From contig JARVJZ010000005.1 in assembly GCA_029775855.1 (NCBI GenBank), positions 1 through 64,000 of the forward strand: DNA of 64,000 bases. Reading direction: 5' to 3'. This DNA is from Nitrososphaeria archaeon. GTDB lineage: Archaea; Thermoproteota; Nitrososphaeria; Nitrososphaerales; JAAOZN01. Position 1 is the first letter of the stretch. Every line of letters begins with the position of its first letter. This document shows, piece by piece, positions 53,058 to 61,962 of the stretch. The translations under genes were made by a program, and so were the position numbers. The notes beneath the pieces are model-generated. The model searched no databases. It was given only the letters and a program-made list of their open reading frames with translations, and was not told where the DNA came from.

Positions 53058-54173
53058 TTAACACAAATTTCTGTATATCGCTTCTATACGGTCTGTTATC
53101 TTACCCCAAGTATATTTTTCTTCAATCGTTTTTCTAGCATTGTCTCCAAGCATCTTCATTAGTTTCCTATCATCAAGTAGCATAGTGATAGCCCTAAACA
53201 TCTTTTCTGGAGATCTTGGAGGAACTATGAGCCCATTATACCCATCTCTAATAACATCTAAGCATCCTCCAATAGCGGTAGCAACTACTGGTAATCCGCA
53301 GCTCATAGCCTCCAGAAGGACGGTAGGCAAACCTTCATAATGCGATGGCAAAAGAAATATTGTAGCATTTTGATATATCTCAATTAACTTTTTGTAATTA
53401 ACGTGACCTATAAGCATAATTTTGTTTTCTAATCTGTGCTTTATTATCTTGCTTTTTATTGTTTTTTCTAATTCTCCTTTTCCTACGATGACAAATTTAA
53501 CATCTTGGCCTCTAACAATTTGCTTCGCGCATTCTAATAGATCAAATAGACCTTTCCTATAGCTCAAGCGACCTACATATAGAACGTAATTTCCTTCTTT
53601 CTTTTTTTGGATAGGGGTAAACTCCTTCTCATTAACACCATTCCCTACAACGACAGAGTTGCATAATCCGTAATATTTTTTTAATTCTTGAGCAACGGAA
53701 TTAGATACTGTAGTAACGACCTTCGAGTGTTCCATAAGATCCTTGACTATCGGATAGCAAACAACACGAGTTAGAACTTTTATTCCTAGCGATTTTAGAT
53801 CTACTATTTCTATGTACCGAGCGTCTTCGAGCAAAGAAGTATGTATTGTACTCACCACGGGGAGGTTTGTCTTAACACGTGGGGACAAAGGAGAGTGTAT
53901 ATGGACTACATCTAACTTAGCTTCTACTAACTTAAAGAGATCGTTAAGGAAGTAGCTAAATATGTTAATGTGGAAGGGATAGAGAGGAATAAAAGGCACC
54001 TTAAATACTTCAATACTCTCTATAGTCTCCTTTCTATTTTCGTTTAACCGGCCAGGGACGATAATGATAATATTATGTCCTCGTCTCATAAGCTCTTTTG
54101 ACAAATTATAAACGTGATATCCAATTCCTTCTTGAGGGGGGAAAGGGGTAGTCATGATCATACATATGTTCAT
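53058..54173 (-). CDS. Family 4 (GT-B) glycosyltransferase
   Basis: A 371-residue glycosyltransferase. The N-terminus MNICMIMTTPFPPQEGIGYHVYNLSKELMRRGH is the classic GT4 opening. The C-terminal half has NYVLYVGRLSYRKGLFDLL and PSHYEGLPTVLLEAMSCGLPVVATAIGG with the conserved E(x7)E. Its stop directly abuts the GT-kinase fusion start, indicating co-translation. Confidence 0.93.
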   Translation of the reverse strand: MNICMIMTTPFPPQEGIGYHVYNLSKELMRRGHNIIIIVPGRLNENRKETIESIEVFKVPFIPLYPFHINIFSYFLNDLFKLVEAKLDVVHIHSPLSPRVKTNLPVVSTIHTSLLEDARYIEIVDLKSLGIKVLTRVVCYPIVKDLMEHSKVVTTVSNSVAQELKKYYGLCNSVVVGNGVNEKEFTPIQKKKEGNYVLYVGRLSYRKGLFDLLECAKQIVRGQDVKFVIVGKGELEKTIKSKIIKHRLENKIMLIGHVNYKKLIEIYQNATIFLLPSHYEGLPTVLLEAMSCGLPVVATAIGGCLDVIRDGYNGLIVPPRSPEKMFRAITMLLDDRKLMKMLGDNARKTIEEKYTWGKITDRIEAIYRNLC

Positions 54174-54194
54174 GATTAATCACAACTTGGAACT

Positions 54195-55133
54195 CTATTG
54201 TAATATAGATTTCATAACTTTATTCGCAGAATAAAGTAGAAAGAAAAGAGAATAAATGATAATTCTTATAAGAGCTAGAAAAGGAAAAACTAACCAAGAT
54301 TTGTCTTTCAGGAAATTCTTAAACATTGCGTTTAAACCTAACATTATGTGTTCTGCGAACGCATATTTTATATAATCAATCATACGCAACTTACCTTTAC
54401 TTGCAGTCCATGTCAAGCAAGCATACAAAAGATTAAGTTCGGTAGCATTTCTTTTTTGGGCTTCAAATATAGTCTTAGCTCCTAAAAATTGTTTTCTTGC
54501 AAATTCCTTCATTGAACGCATCGTATTATGAATAATTGGCTCTTTATGTATGACCACTTTGTATCCTAAGCGGAGGATACGATACATAAGGTCAAAATCC
54601 TCACCATAATGTAAGGTCGAATTAAATCCTCCTGCTTCGGTAAAAGCCCGTCTGAGAACTAAACTGTTTCCCCCAGGAAGAATAGCTTTATTCTCTATCT
54701 GCCGTTTATTAAAAAATGTAGCCCATAAGTTAAAATAACATTTTGAGACGCAGCTGGCAGTATTTGGGGCTTTATTAATGGGCCAAACGATGCCAACTTT
54801 CGAATCATTCACGAATGGCTTGATTGCTTTGCTTAACCAATCTCTGGATGGTAATATTATATCTGAATCAAAAATTCCTAAGATTTCACCCTTTGAGTTA
54901 GCAGCGCCTACTTGACGGGCTTTCCCAATCCCTCCTTTTACAATTAGAATTTGAGATGTATATTTGAGTGCTATAGAGATTGTTGAGTCTTTAGAACCTC
55001 CATCTACAATTATGACCTCTTTGAAAGGGTAACTTTGGTTTACTATACTTTGTAAACATTCACCCAAAGTTCTTTCACTGTTAAGTGTAGGAATTATAAA
55101 TGAAACTTTAAGAAGTTCTTTTGCTAATTTCAT
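54195..55133 (-). CDS. Family 2 glycosyltransferase with C-terminal membrane segment
   Basis: A 312-residue GT-A protein. VSFIIPTLNSERTLGECLQSI opens the domain, EVIIVDGGSKDSTISIA follows, and LGIFDSDIILPS is the DxD metal site. EDFDLMYRILRLG carries the ED acidic catalytic pair. Hydrophobic stretches near the C-terminus (about 282-302) suggest membrane binding. It overlaps the preceding glycosyltransferase gene by 26 bases. Confidence 0.9.
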   Translation of the reverse strand: MKLAKELLKVSFIIPTLNSERTLGECLQSIVNQSYPFKEVIIVDGGSKDSTISIALKYTSQILIVKGGIGKARQVGAANSKGEILGIFDSDIILPSRDWLSKAIKPFVNDSKVGIVWPINKAPNTASCVSKCYFNLWATFFNKRQIENKAILPGGNSLVLRRAFTEAGGFNSTLHYGEDFDLMYRILRLGYKVVIHKEPIIHNTMRSMKEFARKQFLGAKTIFEAQKRNATELNLLYACLTWTASKGKLRMIDYIKYAFAEHIMLGLNAMFKNFLKDKSWLVFPFLALIRIIIYSLFFLLYSANKVMKSILQ

Positions 55134-56166
55134 AAATAAAAAGAACTCTTGAAAATAACTTGAAAAGTAGATTGAGTATCTTTAGAAGTTTTGTTGATTC
55201 GGCTAGAAATGGATGGTTGAATTTGTAAGTAAACTTGCTAATTATATATCTATCATTTACCCTTCTATTTGCTTGTATGTATTTTCTTCGCTTTAAGATA
55301 TAATGGGTAGAGCGTATAATATCTGCATAAGTCCTCACTTTTATTTTTAATGACTTATGAATAAGACAATAGAAAAGCGTAGACAATTCAGCTAATATCA
55401 AGATAGGTAAAAATAGGATTAGAGTGCGTGTCTCATAGTTGGTTAACAACAAGATTATTCTATTTCTCTCAACATAGTAAAGCTTATCTTGTCGTAAGTA
55501 GATTGAACCCCAAGATTGACCCCACTTATGATAAACCTTCGCTGAGGGAACATACCTAGGTCTCCAACCTTTTAGCAAAGCTCTCCACCCTATGTCTGTA
55601 TCTTCGTTAAATGCGACAAAAAATTCATCAAATAAACCAGTATCCTCAAGTGCCTCCTTTGATGCTAAAAAACATGCGCCGTGGACACTTGGTATTTCAG
55701 TTAAATTATCATATTGCCCCAGATCTACTTCTCCACCGCCTCTTAGTATTCCAAATCCCGCTAAGTGGATATCAAGACCTGTTGAATTTAGTATATTTGG
55801 TTTATCTAACAATAAGATTTTAGGTTGAAAAAAACCACTGTTCTTCGACCTTAGAGCTTCTTTCATGAGCTCGCTAATAGCCTCACGATCCAAGATTATG
55901 TCATGGTTAAGAAACATAATATACTTGCCTTTTGCTCTACGCACTCCAATGTTACTTCCTCTACAGAAATAGAGGTTTGTCTTGTTTTTAATTAACGTAA
56001 CGTCGTACTTCTTAGCAACCTCCAGATCACTGCCATCATTAGAACAATTATCAACAAGTATTACCTCCAAGGGATAGTATGATGAAGAAAAGATAGAAGA
56101 AACACATTTATCTAAAACTTCTTTTCCGTTATAATTTACTATTATGATGCTTACGTGTGGATTCAA
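55108..56166 (-). CDS. Family 2 glycosyltransferase (rhamnosyltransferase-like)
   Basis: A 352-residue GT-A protein. VSIIIVNYNGKEVLDKCVSSIF, GSNIGVRRAKGKYIMFLNHDIILD (the N-x-D metal site typical of the rhamnosyltransferase branch) and FNEDTDIGWRALLKGW are its landmarks. It has one hydrophobic helix near 250-268. The start is TTG at 56166. Similarity to rhamnosyltransferases would suit the adjacent dTDP-rhamnose genes, but donor specificity is not proven by motif. Confidence 0.87.
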   Translation of the reverse strand: MNPHVSIIIVNYNGKEVLDKCVSSIFSSSYYPLEVILVDNCSNDGSDLEVAKKYDVTLIKNKTNLYFCRGSNIGVRRAKGKYIMFLNHDIILDREAISELMKEALRSKNSGFFQPKILLLDKPNILNSTGLDIHLAGFGILRGGGEVDLGQYDNLTEIPSVHGACFLASKEALEDTGLFDEFFVAFNEDTDIGWRALLKGWRPRYVPSAKVYHKWGQSWGSIYLRQDKLYYVERNRIILLLTNYETRTLILFLPILILAELSTLFYCLIHKSLKIKVRTYADIIRSTHYILKRRKYIQANRRVNDRYIISKFTYKFNHPFLAESTKLLKILNLLFKLFSRVLFIYEISKRTS

Positions 56167-56237
56167 AGATTCAAAATTATTAAGTTTATCTTAGAAACTT
56201 GTGGGAGAACATATGTCAATATAACTGTTCGGTTGTT

Positions 56238-57146
56238 CTAGCTATAGCTGCGTAAAAGTTCGGTCAAGCCATCTACAATGCTCTTTTTAGGTTTAAAGTT
56301 GAGTTTTTTCTCAACTCTACTCGTGTCTGCGCAGCTTGCAAATATTTCAAATCTCTTGGCAGGCTTTCTTATTGGGCTAAGGTTAACATTACCAATTAGT
56401 TTAAGAACATGCTCAGCCAGCTCATTCACCTTAACAGCTTTTCCAGAACCTAGGTTCAATAATTCGAAACCGCTCTGTTCAGATTCAAGCGCCCTAATAA
56501 GACAATCCACAACATCACCCACGTATATGAAGTCTCTACTCTGCTCACCTGAACCATATATCACCGGAGGCTTACCGCCTTTAACCCTCTTAACAAACTC
56601 ACTTATCACACCAGCGTAATGATCACTCTGCCTAGGACCATACACGTTAAAGAGTCTAAACACAGTTACATTTACATCATAGCAGCTGGCATAAGATCGG
56701 CAAAACGCCTCAGCGCAAAGCTTGCTTGCGGCGTAAGGTGAAAGAGGCTTCAAAGGATGCTCCTCGTCAATAGGAAGCTTAACAGGCTCACCATAAACAG
56801 CACAAGAAGACGTATATATGAGATTCTTCACACCAACCCTTCTACAGCACTCCAGCACATTTAAGGTGCCATCACTATTTACCTTATGGTAAAGGAGAGG
56901 CTTTCTGACAGATTCCCTAACATCTGTCAACGCAGCAAGATGATAAACCGCATCAACACCGTTCAACGCATTCTCCAAAGCAGGCTTGAACCTCACATCA
57001 CCTTTAATCAACGTAGCACCATCTACCCCTAAACAAGATGCGTGAGAGAAGTTGTCGAAAATAATAACATTATAGCCGCGCTCAATAAGACTCCTAACAA
57101 GATGGCTACCAATAAATCCACAGCCACCTGTAACCAAAACTTTCAC
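56238..57146 (-). CDS. UDP-glucose 4-epimerase-like NAD-dependent enzyme
   Basis: A 302-residue extended SDR. TGGCGFIGSHLVRSL is the NAD loop, IYTSSCAVYGEP holds the catalytic Ser/Thr, and YAASKLCAEAF the Tyr-x-x-x-Lys. FRLFNVYGPRQSDHYAGVISEF and GSGEQSRDFIYVGDVVDCL are the substrate-site motifs of the GalE/WbpP group. It is probably an epimerase of UDP-sugars or UDP-N-acetyl sugars. The start is GTG. Confidence 0.9.
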   Translation of the reverse strand: MKVLVTGGCGFIGSHLVRSLIERGYNVIIFDNFSHASCLGVDGATLIKGDVRFKPALENALNGVDAVYHLAALTDVRESVRKPLLYHKVNSDGTLNVLECCRRVGVKNLIYTSSCAVYGEPVKLPIDEEHPLKPLSPYAASKLCAEAFCRSYASCYDVNVTVFRLFNVYGPRQSDHYAGVISEFVKRVKGGKPPVIYGSGEQSRDFIYVGDVVDCLIRALESEQSGFELLNLGSGKAVKVNELAEHVLKLIGNVNLSPIRKPAKRFEIFASCADTSRVEKKLNFKPKKSIVDGLTELLRSYS

Positions 57147-57208
57147 AGATCCTCGCCTTAGTTCACAATATCTACTGTAAGCCGATGAGGCCTAGAGGAG
57201 CTGCCTTC

Positions 57209-58162
57209 CTACACAGTTTGCGTAGAACGTAAAAACTCTCTGACCGCAAGTTTAACAGCTTCAACGCTTCTACTTCGAGGTCTCCAACCCATCTTTTTAA
57301 TTTTCGAAACGTCAAGTAACATCTCTTTAACATCACCCACCCATCCACGTCCCTCTAAACCACCGGCGCATCGAAAAGCAACATCCTTAAGACCCATCTC
57401 ATCTACCACAATCTTAGCGATCGAGAGCACATCGACCTGATCCTCAGAACCCACATTATACACTTGCAAGCGGTCTTGCTGAAGGTTTCTTGATGCTAAG
57501 AGAAAGGCGTCAACAACATCATCCACATAGAGGTAAGATTTACGTTGAGTCCCATCGCCAAGCACTTCAAGCACATTTGGATTAGAACGCAGCTTCATCA
57601 CAAAATCGTATATTACACCGTGAGCACACCTAGGACCAACAACGTTGGCCAACCTAAGTATAACGCTATTTAAGCCAAACATATGCGCATACCCAGATAT
57701 CAAAGCCTCGCACGCCAACTTAGAAGCGCCGTAAAGCGAAATAGGCTTTAAAGGACCATAATTCTCTGGTGTAGGAATAACATCAGCCTCGCCATAAACA
57801 GTCGAAGTTGATGCGAAAACAACACCAACCCCAAATTCTCTCACAGCCTCAAGGAGATTATAGGTCGCCAACACATTCTGCTCGTAATCTACTCTTGTAT
57901 CCAATGCACCGAGGCGAACTTCGGGATTCGCTGCAAGATGAAAAACAACCTCGCAGCCATCCATAGCCAGCCGAATATCACTGGGGTGAAGGAGATCACC
58001 CCTCATAAACTTAAAACGCTCATGCCCAAACCACTTAGCAACATTCTCAACCCTTCCTCTACTCAGATTATCCAAAACAGCAACCTCCTCTCCACGCTCC
58101 ATCAACGCATCAACCAAATGACTCCCGATAAAGCCGGCTCCACCAGTAACCAGAACCCTCAT
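57209..58162 (-). CDS. NAD-dependent sugar epimerase/dehydratase
   Basis: A 317-residue extended SDR with TGGAGFIGSHLVDALMERG, FASTSTVYGEAD, LYGASKLACEALI and the RLANVVGPRCAHGVIYDF motif. It resembles archaeal GalE-like enzymes and is a paralogue of the next gene. DNA composition is closer to the window's flanks than to the AT-rich island centre. It is the first gene of the glycan locus in transcription order. Confidence 0.9.
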   Translation of the reverse strand: MRVLVTGGAGFIGSHLVDALMERGEEVAVLDNLSRGRVENVAKWFGHERFKFMRGDLLHPSDIRLAMDGCEVVFHLAANPEVRLGALDTRVDYEQNVLATYNLLEAVREFGVGVVFASTSTVYGEADVIPTPENYGPLKPISLYGASKLACEALISGYAHMFGLNSVILRLANVVGPRCAHGVIYDFVMKLRSNPNVLEVLGDGTQRKSYLYVDDVVDAFLLASRNLQQDRLQVYNVGSEDQVDVLSIAKIVVDEMGLKDVAFRCAGGLEGRGWVGDVKEMLLDVSKIKKMGWRPRSRSVEAVKLAVREFLRSTQTV

Positions 58163-58310
58163 ACCGCCTCAGACACGCTCAGCAGTAAACCTACGCTTAA
58201 TGTTAGCGACGAGCATGCTTCTCTTTGATCTCATCTATAAGCATTGTAGCTAGATGCCAGATGTAAACCGCTAACGCCTACAGCGCTATCTAACAGTCGA
58301 TAGCCTACCT

Positions 58311-58769
58311 CTACCGCACACCAGTAAGGAAGCTAGGTATACTTCTCTTCAGCAACGCTAGGTAGGCTGCGAACCCTTTATCAAGCAGCCACTTAACAGC
58401 ATCAGGGTTACCCCAGGATGCAGCAACCCTACACACGTCAAGAAGAATGGGTTCACCTAAGTCAGCGAGTAAATCGGTGAACCTCTTAGCGAACGAGCAG
58501 GCCTTCATAAGAATAGAGCCGAGAACATTCAATAGGGCTCTGCTGATAACCTTAACCAACCCCTTCTCCGCCAAATCTATTGTAAGATTCAGTATACGCC
58601 TATCAACCAAGCCAAGTACCCTACGGTAGCACCTACTCCTCATAAGCCTACTCTGAAACCATTTTAGAAACTCAACCCTAGCCGCAGATTCACTAGCAGA
58701 AGACTGCTTAAGGCGCATATACGAGTTGAAGCACTCATTAAAGAATGCTACACCATCAGCAGGATGCAT
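58311..58769 (-). CDS. Hypothetical helical protein
   Basis: A 152-residue frame, unrecognised. The predicted protein is mostly helical and basic, with Leu-rich amphipathic segments (LGLVDRRILNLTIDLAEKGLVKVISRALLNVLGS) and a final LLDKGFAAYLALLKRSIPS. It has no signal peptide and no clear membrane span. A start at ATG 58769 is preferred to the TTG just before it. It lies between the glycan locus and a decayed nucleotidyltransferase. Confidence 0.5.
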   Translation of the reverse strand: MHPADGVAFFNECFNSYMRLKQSSASESAARVEFLKWFQSRLMRSRCYRRVLGLVDRRILNLTIDLAEKGLVKVISRALLNVLGSILMKACSFAKRFTDLLADLGEPILLDVCRVAASWGNPDAVKWLLDKGFAAYLALLKRSIPSFLTGVR

Positions 58770-58875
58770 CAAACCTTATCTGAACCCCTGAAGATGTGCG
58801 TAGGAAAGATGACTTTACAACACACTTCATCAACAGACAGAGTATACCAGTAGCTGAATACGTTGTGTACCACAA

Positions 58876-58895
58876 GGCTCAACTAGGTTGAGCTT
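58876..58895. repeat. Short perfect hairpin
   Basis: GCTCAAC (58877-58883) and GTTGAGC (58887-58893) form a seven-base-pair stem with a three-base loop. The hairpin sits in a non-coding gap without an evident gene to terminate. Its function is unknown. Confidence 0.35.
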
Positions 58896-58910
58896 AAACT
58901 TGATTAATAA

Positions 58911-59325
58911 ATGTTGCGCAGACCTATAAGAGAAGAGGTGAGCAAACCTTAACGTTAAACACAATAGAAGGTTGAGAGTCAGACGCTTAAGCGAAGATGT
59001 TTCAACCTATCTTGGGCATCTTCCTTCATTGAAGCTTCATACAAAGCTCGTCATTTAGAGATTTAGACGTCGCTTTGTGGGTGAAAGATAGCGGAAACGC
59101 GCTTCACTACACGGTTAACCTCTCAGCGGAGGTAAGCAGTGAACTAGGCACACCTGCGGACATCCAAGTCTTAAATGAAGCCCCATTTCTCTTCAAATTC
59201 CACGCCTTCACAGAGGGTAGGCTGTTATTCTCCAATGAAGAGGGTTAAGATTAAGGTTGCTGGATGAGGTTGTCAGACAGTATCTGGACGCAAGGTTCCT
59301 CTCAAACATACATCAGAAAGGCTAA
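58911..59325 (+). pseudogene. Decayed MNT-type minimal nucleotidyltransferase
   Basis: The clearest part, 59060-59248, encodes DLDVALWVKDSGNALHY and PADIQVLNEAPFLFKFHAFTEGRLLF. These match the second catalytic Asp pair, the 'DvvvLn.ap' strand and the later 'G.lly' turn of MNT antitoxin-type nucleotidyltransferases. Upstream, IEASYKARHLE in another frame resembles the GSxAxG region with the Gly-Ser lost. Downstream LRLLDEVVRQYLDARF in a third frame matches the C-terminal helix. At least two frameshifts break the gene. MNT genes usually pair with HEPN toxins; none is present. Confidence 0.6.
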
Positions 59326-59391
59326 GACAGGATATAATGCGAAGTATCCAAAGCTAAATCTGAATAAGCATGTTTGCCTGCGAAGAATTTA

Positions 59392-59748
59392 TTAGCGTAC
59401 GCTCCGGCTAAAAAAAGCCACATAATGAGCTTTTCCACTTTCTTGCCTTTTTATTAGATTTCAAAGTTGTTTATCTTGAGCGCCACCAGATTCCTTTATG
59501 CGCTTGACTTCAATAATTAAACATGTTCTTTGAGTTTAAGAACTAAATCCGGATACGTCAAAAGCATTCATGTAAGCCGTAAATTCTGAATAGTGGATGG
59601 CGTTTTGCTCTAATAAACTAATTAATCGGTAAACGTATCCTCGGTTTCTGGGACTCGCATATATATACCTTGTAGCAATCCTAATATCCTTGATTACTTT
59701 CATTTGCTGGTCTATTATTTCTACATCGACAAGATAACTTTCGTCTAT
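59392..59748 (-). pseudogene. Decayed PD-(D/E)XK restriction endonuclease
   Basis: Directly after the methyltransferase frame breaks, another minus-strand frame encodes ESYLVDVEIIDQQMKVIKDI and YVYRLISLLEQNAIHYSEF. A brief frame excursion then reads TYPDLVLKLKEHV, and the first frame resumes with CLIIEVKRIKESGGAQDKQL, a stop, and NLIKRQESGKAHYVAFFSR to the TAA at 59392. The PD...EVK arrangement with the following Gln-containing GGAQDKQ is the PD-(D/E)XK nuclease active site. The two frame changes and two in-frame stops mean it is not functional. It could be the partner or fused C-terminal half of the methyltransferase. Confidence 0.62.
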
Positions 59749-61201
59749 TTAGAGGCTTAGGGGTTTGTAGAGAGGTATCCCAATAACGTAGGTTGTTTTT
59801 AACATCCTTTACTTTTATTTCCTTTTTCGCTAAATAGTTTTCTATCCAAGGTTCTAATGAATGTATGTGTTTTACTTCTTCAACGTTGACATCACTTAAT
59901 GGGCATGTTTCTATTATTGCTCTTGCTTGTTTAAGTCCAAGATACTTTCTAGTATAGTATCTCGTTGACTCTCTATAAGTCGTCATGAAGTCGCTGTCAT
60001 ATTCTTTCCTAAGTTTGTTTAAGATGTAGTTAAACCAATCTTTAACAAAGACTTGTTCATCATAACTTAATCGGCTCTTGAAGAATATTTGAATGGGGTG
60101 TGTTCTGTATGTGTAATCTTTGGATACCATTATCCCATCAACGCCGAAGACTTTCTTACATTCGTATAACCCCGCTCTACCCTCAAACCTTCCAGTATCC
60201 AATGTCTTGAGGAAGAGTACATTACTTTTAATTCTGTCATGTAATTCTTTATTAACCTTCGCTACAACTTTACTGTAATTATTTACGTCAAGTAAAGTGA
60301 CCTCATATTCGCCTTTATTGGCTTCAACATCCTTTTTCAAGAGATAATACTCAAAATGTAGGGGGTTATCTGCTTTAAACTGTTCAATGAATTCATAGAA
60401 CTCAGAGCCAGCCCTCCACTTAAACTTCTTTGATAGTTTATAAGCCCTCTTCTTTTCACCGTCTTTTGAAATTTTGGTTGCGTATACTATTTGGTCTGCT
60501 TCAGATGGTATAGCCTTCTTTTCGAAGAAGCATACACAGGTATTGGTTCCAGTGTCTGAGAAGACTTTTTTCTCAAAGATAAATAAATCCACAAGGTTGT
60601 AATATTTGAAGATTAGTTGCCTTATGTGGTTAGCATTTGCATCCCCGAAGAGGAAGTTAGTTGGTATTATGTATATCATCTTGTCTAACCCTTTCATCAA
60701 ATCGTTAAATAATGCAACCTGGTACAGATCTTGAAGCGGCTCCCTCTTTCCTTTAAAGTATTGGAGTAGGTCTCTTGTCTTTTCTGTCTTAGGCATATAA
60801 CCCTTGTAGAGATAAGGCGGATTAGTTATATGGTATAGTGGGTAAGAGTATTCAAAACTCGGAAATTCTTTAAGGGTATCAAGCTGTATTAGATTCTTCT
60901 TTATTAACTCATCTTTTACGCCTATTTGTCTTAATCTATCTGCGAAGAGCGAAAGAGCATGTTCATCTATATCAAAGCATCTTATGTGCTCAGAGAAGAA
61001 TTTATTCCTATTATTCTCTTCAATAGCTTTGACTATTGGTATAATTAAATCGCCTTTACCGCAGTATAGGTCAATCCAAGTATAATCCCATAAACTATCC
61101 TTAAGTTTTGGCAAGACACACTTACGGAAGACTTCAGATGGAGTATAGAATAACCCCCTTTTCTTTTTAAGAATTTTTGCCCTCAAGTCTATTTTCAACA
61201 C
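59681..61201 (-). CDS. Type II-like N6-adenine DNA methyltransferase, C-terminus frameshifted
   Basis: The frame encodes 506 residues. The N-terminus RGLFYTPSEVFRKCV is typical of adenine methyltransferases of restriction systems. IDLYCGKGDLIIPIVK is SAM motif I, HITNPPYLYKGY is the catalytic NPPY motif, and a target-recognition-like region follows (about 290-400). The last 17 residues (RKLSCRCRNN...) do not look like protein, and the parallel frame carries a plausible continuation. A frameshift near 59745-59755 has therefore probably altered the C-terminus, while the catalytic part is intact. It may now act as an orphan methyltransferase. Confidence 0.82.
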   Translation of the reverse strand: MLKIDLRAKILKKKRGLFYTPSEVFRKCVLPKLKDSLWDYTWIDLYCGKGDLIIPIVKAIEENNRNKFFSEHIRCFDIDEHALSLFADRLRQIGVKDELIKKNLIQLDTLKEFPSFEYSYPLYHITNPPYLYKGYMPKTEKTRDLLQYFKGKREPLQDLYQVALFNDLMKGLDKMIYIIPTNFLFGDANANHIRQLIFKYYNLVDLFIFEKKVFSDTGTNTCVCFFEKKAIPSEADQIVYATKISKDGEKKRAYKLSKKFKWRAGSEFYEFIEQFKADNPLHFEYYLLKKDVEANKGEYEVTLLDVNNYSKVVAKVNKELHDRIKSNVLFLKTLDTGRFEGRAGLYECKKVFGVDGIMVSKDYTYRTHPIQIFFKSRLSYDEQVFVKDWFNYILNKLRKEYDSDFMTTYRESTRYYTRKYLGLKQARAIIETCPLSDVNVEEVKHIHSLEPWIENYLAKKEIKVKDVKNNLRYWDTSLQTPKPLNRRKLSCRCRNNRPANESNQGY

Positions 61202-61504
61202 ACCACCTTTCTACTTTATCTTCTTTGGAGCTTCTCTATGTCCTCAGCCGTTATTTCATGGTCTTTAAGCATTATAGTTTTACCAAAAGGATGCACCCCT
61301 AATAATAGAAGCCGCACTAATATCTGTAGCACGAGCAAACAGTCTTCCACTAAATGGGACGAATTGGGGTAGTTTTTCCACACCAATATCCCAAACTTCT
61401 AGTTATGCAACAGTCGATTATCTACTTACCCCATCGCACCGCATCGGCTCATCCTTTTTGGCTCATGTTTATAATGCAATAAAGGGCACTCTTAGAAACC
61501 TTAG

Positions 61505-61578
61505 AGCCTCGGGGGGGATTTGAACCCCCGGCGGCTTGCTTACAAGGCAAGTGCTCTGCCGGGCTGAGCTACCGAGGC
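61505..61578 (-). tRNA. tRNA-Thr (anticodon TGT)
   Basis: The minus strand folds as a standard cloverleaf. The acceptor GCCTCGG pairs with CCGAGGC, and the D arm is GCTC...GAGC. The anticodon arm CTTGC-CTTGTAA-GCAAG has TGT at positions 34-36, reading the Thr codon ACA. The T arm is GGGGG-TTCAAAT-CCCCC. The discriminator base is T and CCA is not encoded. No intron is present. Confidence 0.97.
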
Positions 61579-61604
61579 GCGTATTTTGGTTGTTTTGTTT
61601 TGCT

Positions 61605-61955
61605 CTATATCTTTTTCTTTTTTGCTGTGAGGTCTTTTATTATGGCTACTAGTATTTGTTGGTATTCTTCGTCGTTTAGGGTTGTTTCGGTGTATCTGTT
61701 TGTCTGCTTCGCGAGTCTAGCTGCTTCAATGTGATAGCATGTTCGGTTTGAGCTTCTTATCATGTGATAGTAGAAGTCTTTGCAGCTGCAGTATGGCTGC
61801 TCTAAGTCTATGTAGTGGTCGATTCTGCTTCCAACTACAGTCCAGAGCTCTCTACCACTGGGCTTGAATATATGCCTCTTGACCCTACCCGATGCAACCA
61901 CTTCATCAACTTTACTATGCTGAGCCAACGAGCCTTTAATATAACGAATATACAT
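61605..61955 (-). CDS. SWIM zinc-finger protein
   Basis: A 116-residue protein with one SWIM zinc finger, CSCKDFYYHMI...CYHIEA (CxCx(n)CxH). The domain is known to bind DNA or proteins and is common in small archaeal proteins linked to recombination (Rad55/SWSAP-like context). The C-terminus is basic (KKKKI). Its ATG overlaps, on the opposite strand, an ATG of the neighbouring phosphoesterase gene inside the palindrome CATG. Confidence 0.85.
   Translation of the reverse strand: MYIRYIKGSLAQHSKVDEVVASGRVKRHIFKPSGRELWTVVGSRIDHYIDLEQPYCSCKDFYYHMIRSSNRTCYHIEAARLAKQTNRYTETTLNDEEYQQILVAIIKDLTAKKKKI
61935..61944 (+). promoter_or_regulatory. Probable TATA box for the phosphoesterase gene
   Basis: TTTAATATAA lies inside the 5' part of the opposing SWIM gene, about 24 bases before the chosen ATG at 61963. 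The two divergent genes have no gap, so their promoters must lie within each other's coding sequence. Confidence 0.4.
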
Positions 61956-61962
61956 GCTTTTA

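Noticed and set aside
59283-59450. A short minus-strand frame (about 40 codons, hydrophobic start) overlapping the decayed MNT gene
   Set aside because: It has only a weak GTG start, overlaps two pseudogenes and matches nothing; chance is likely.
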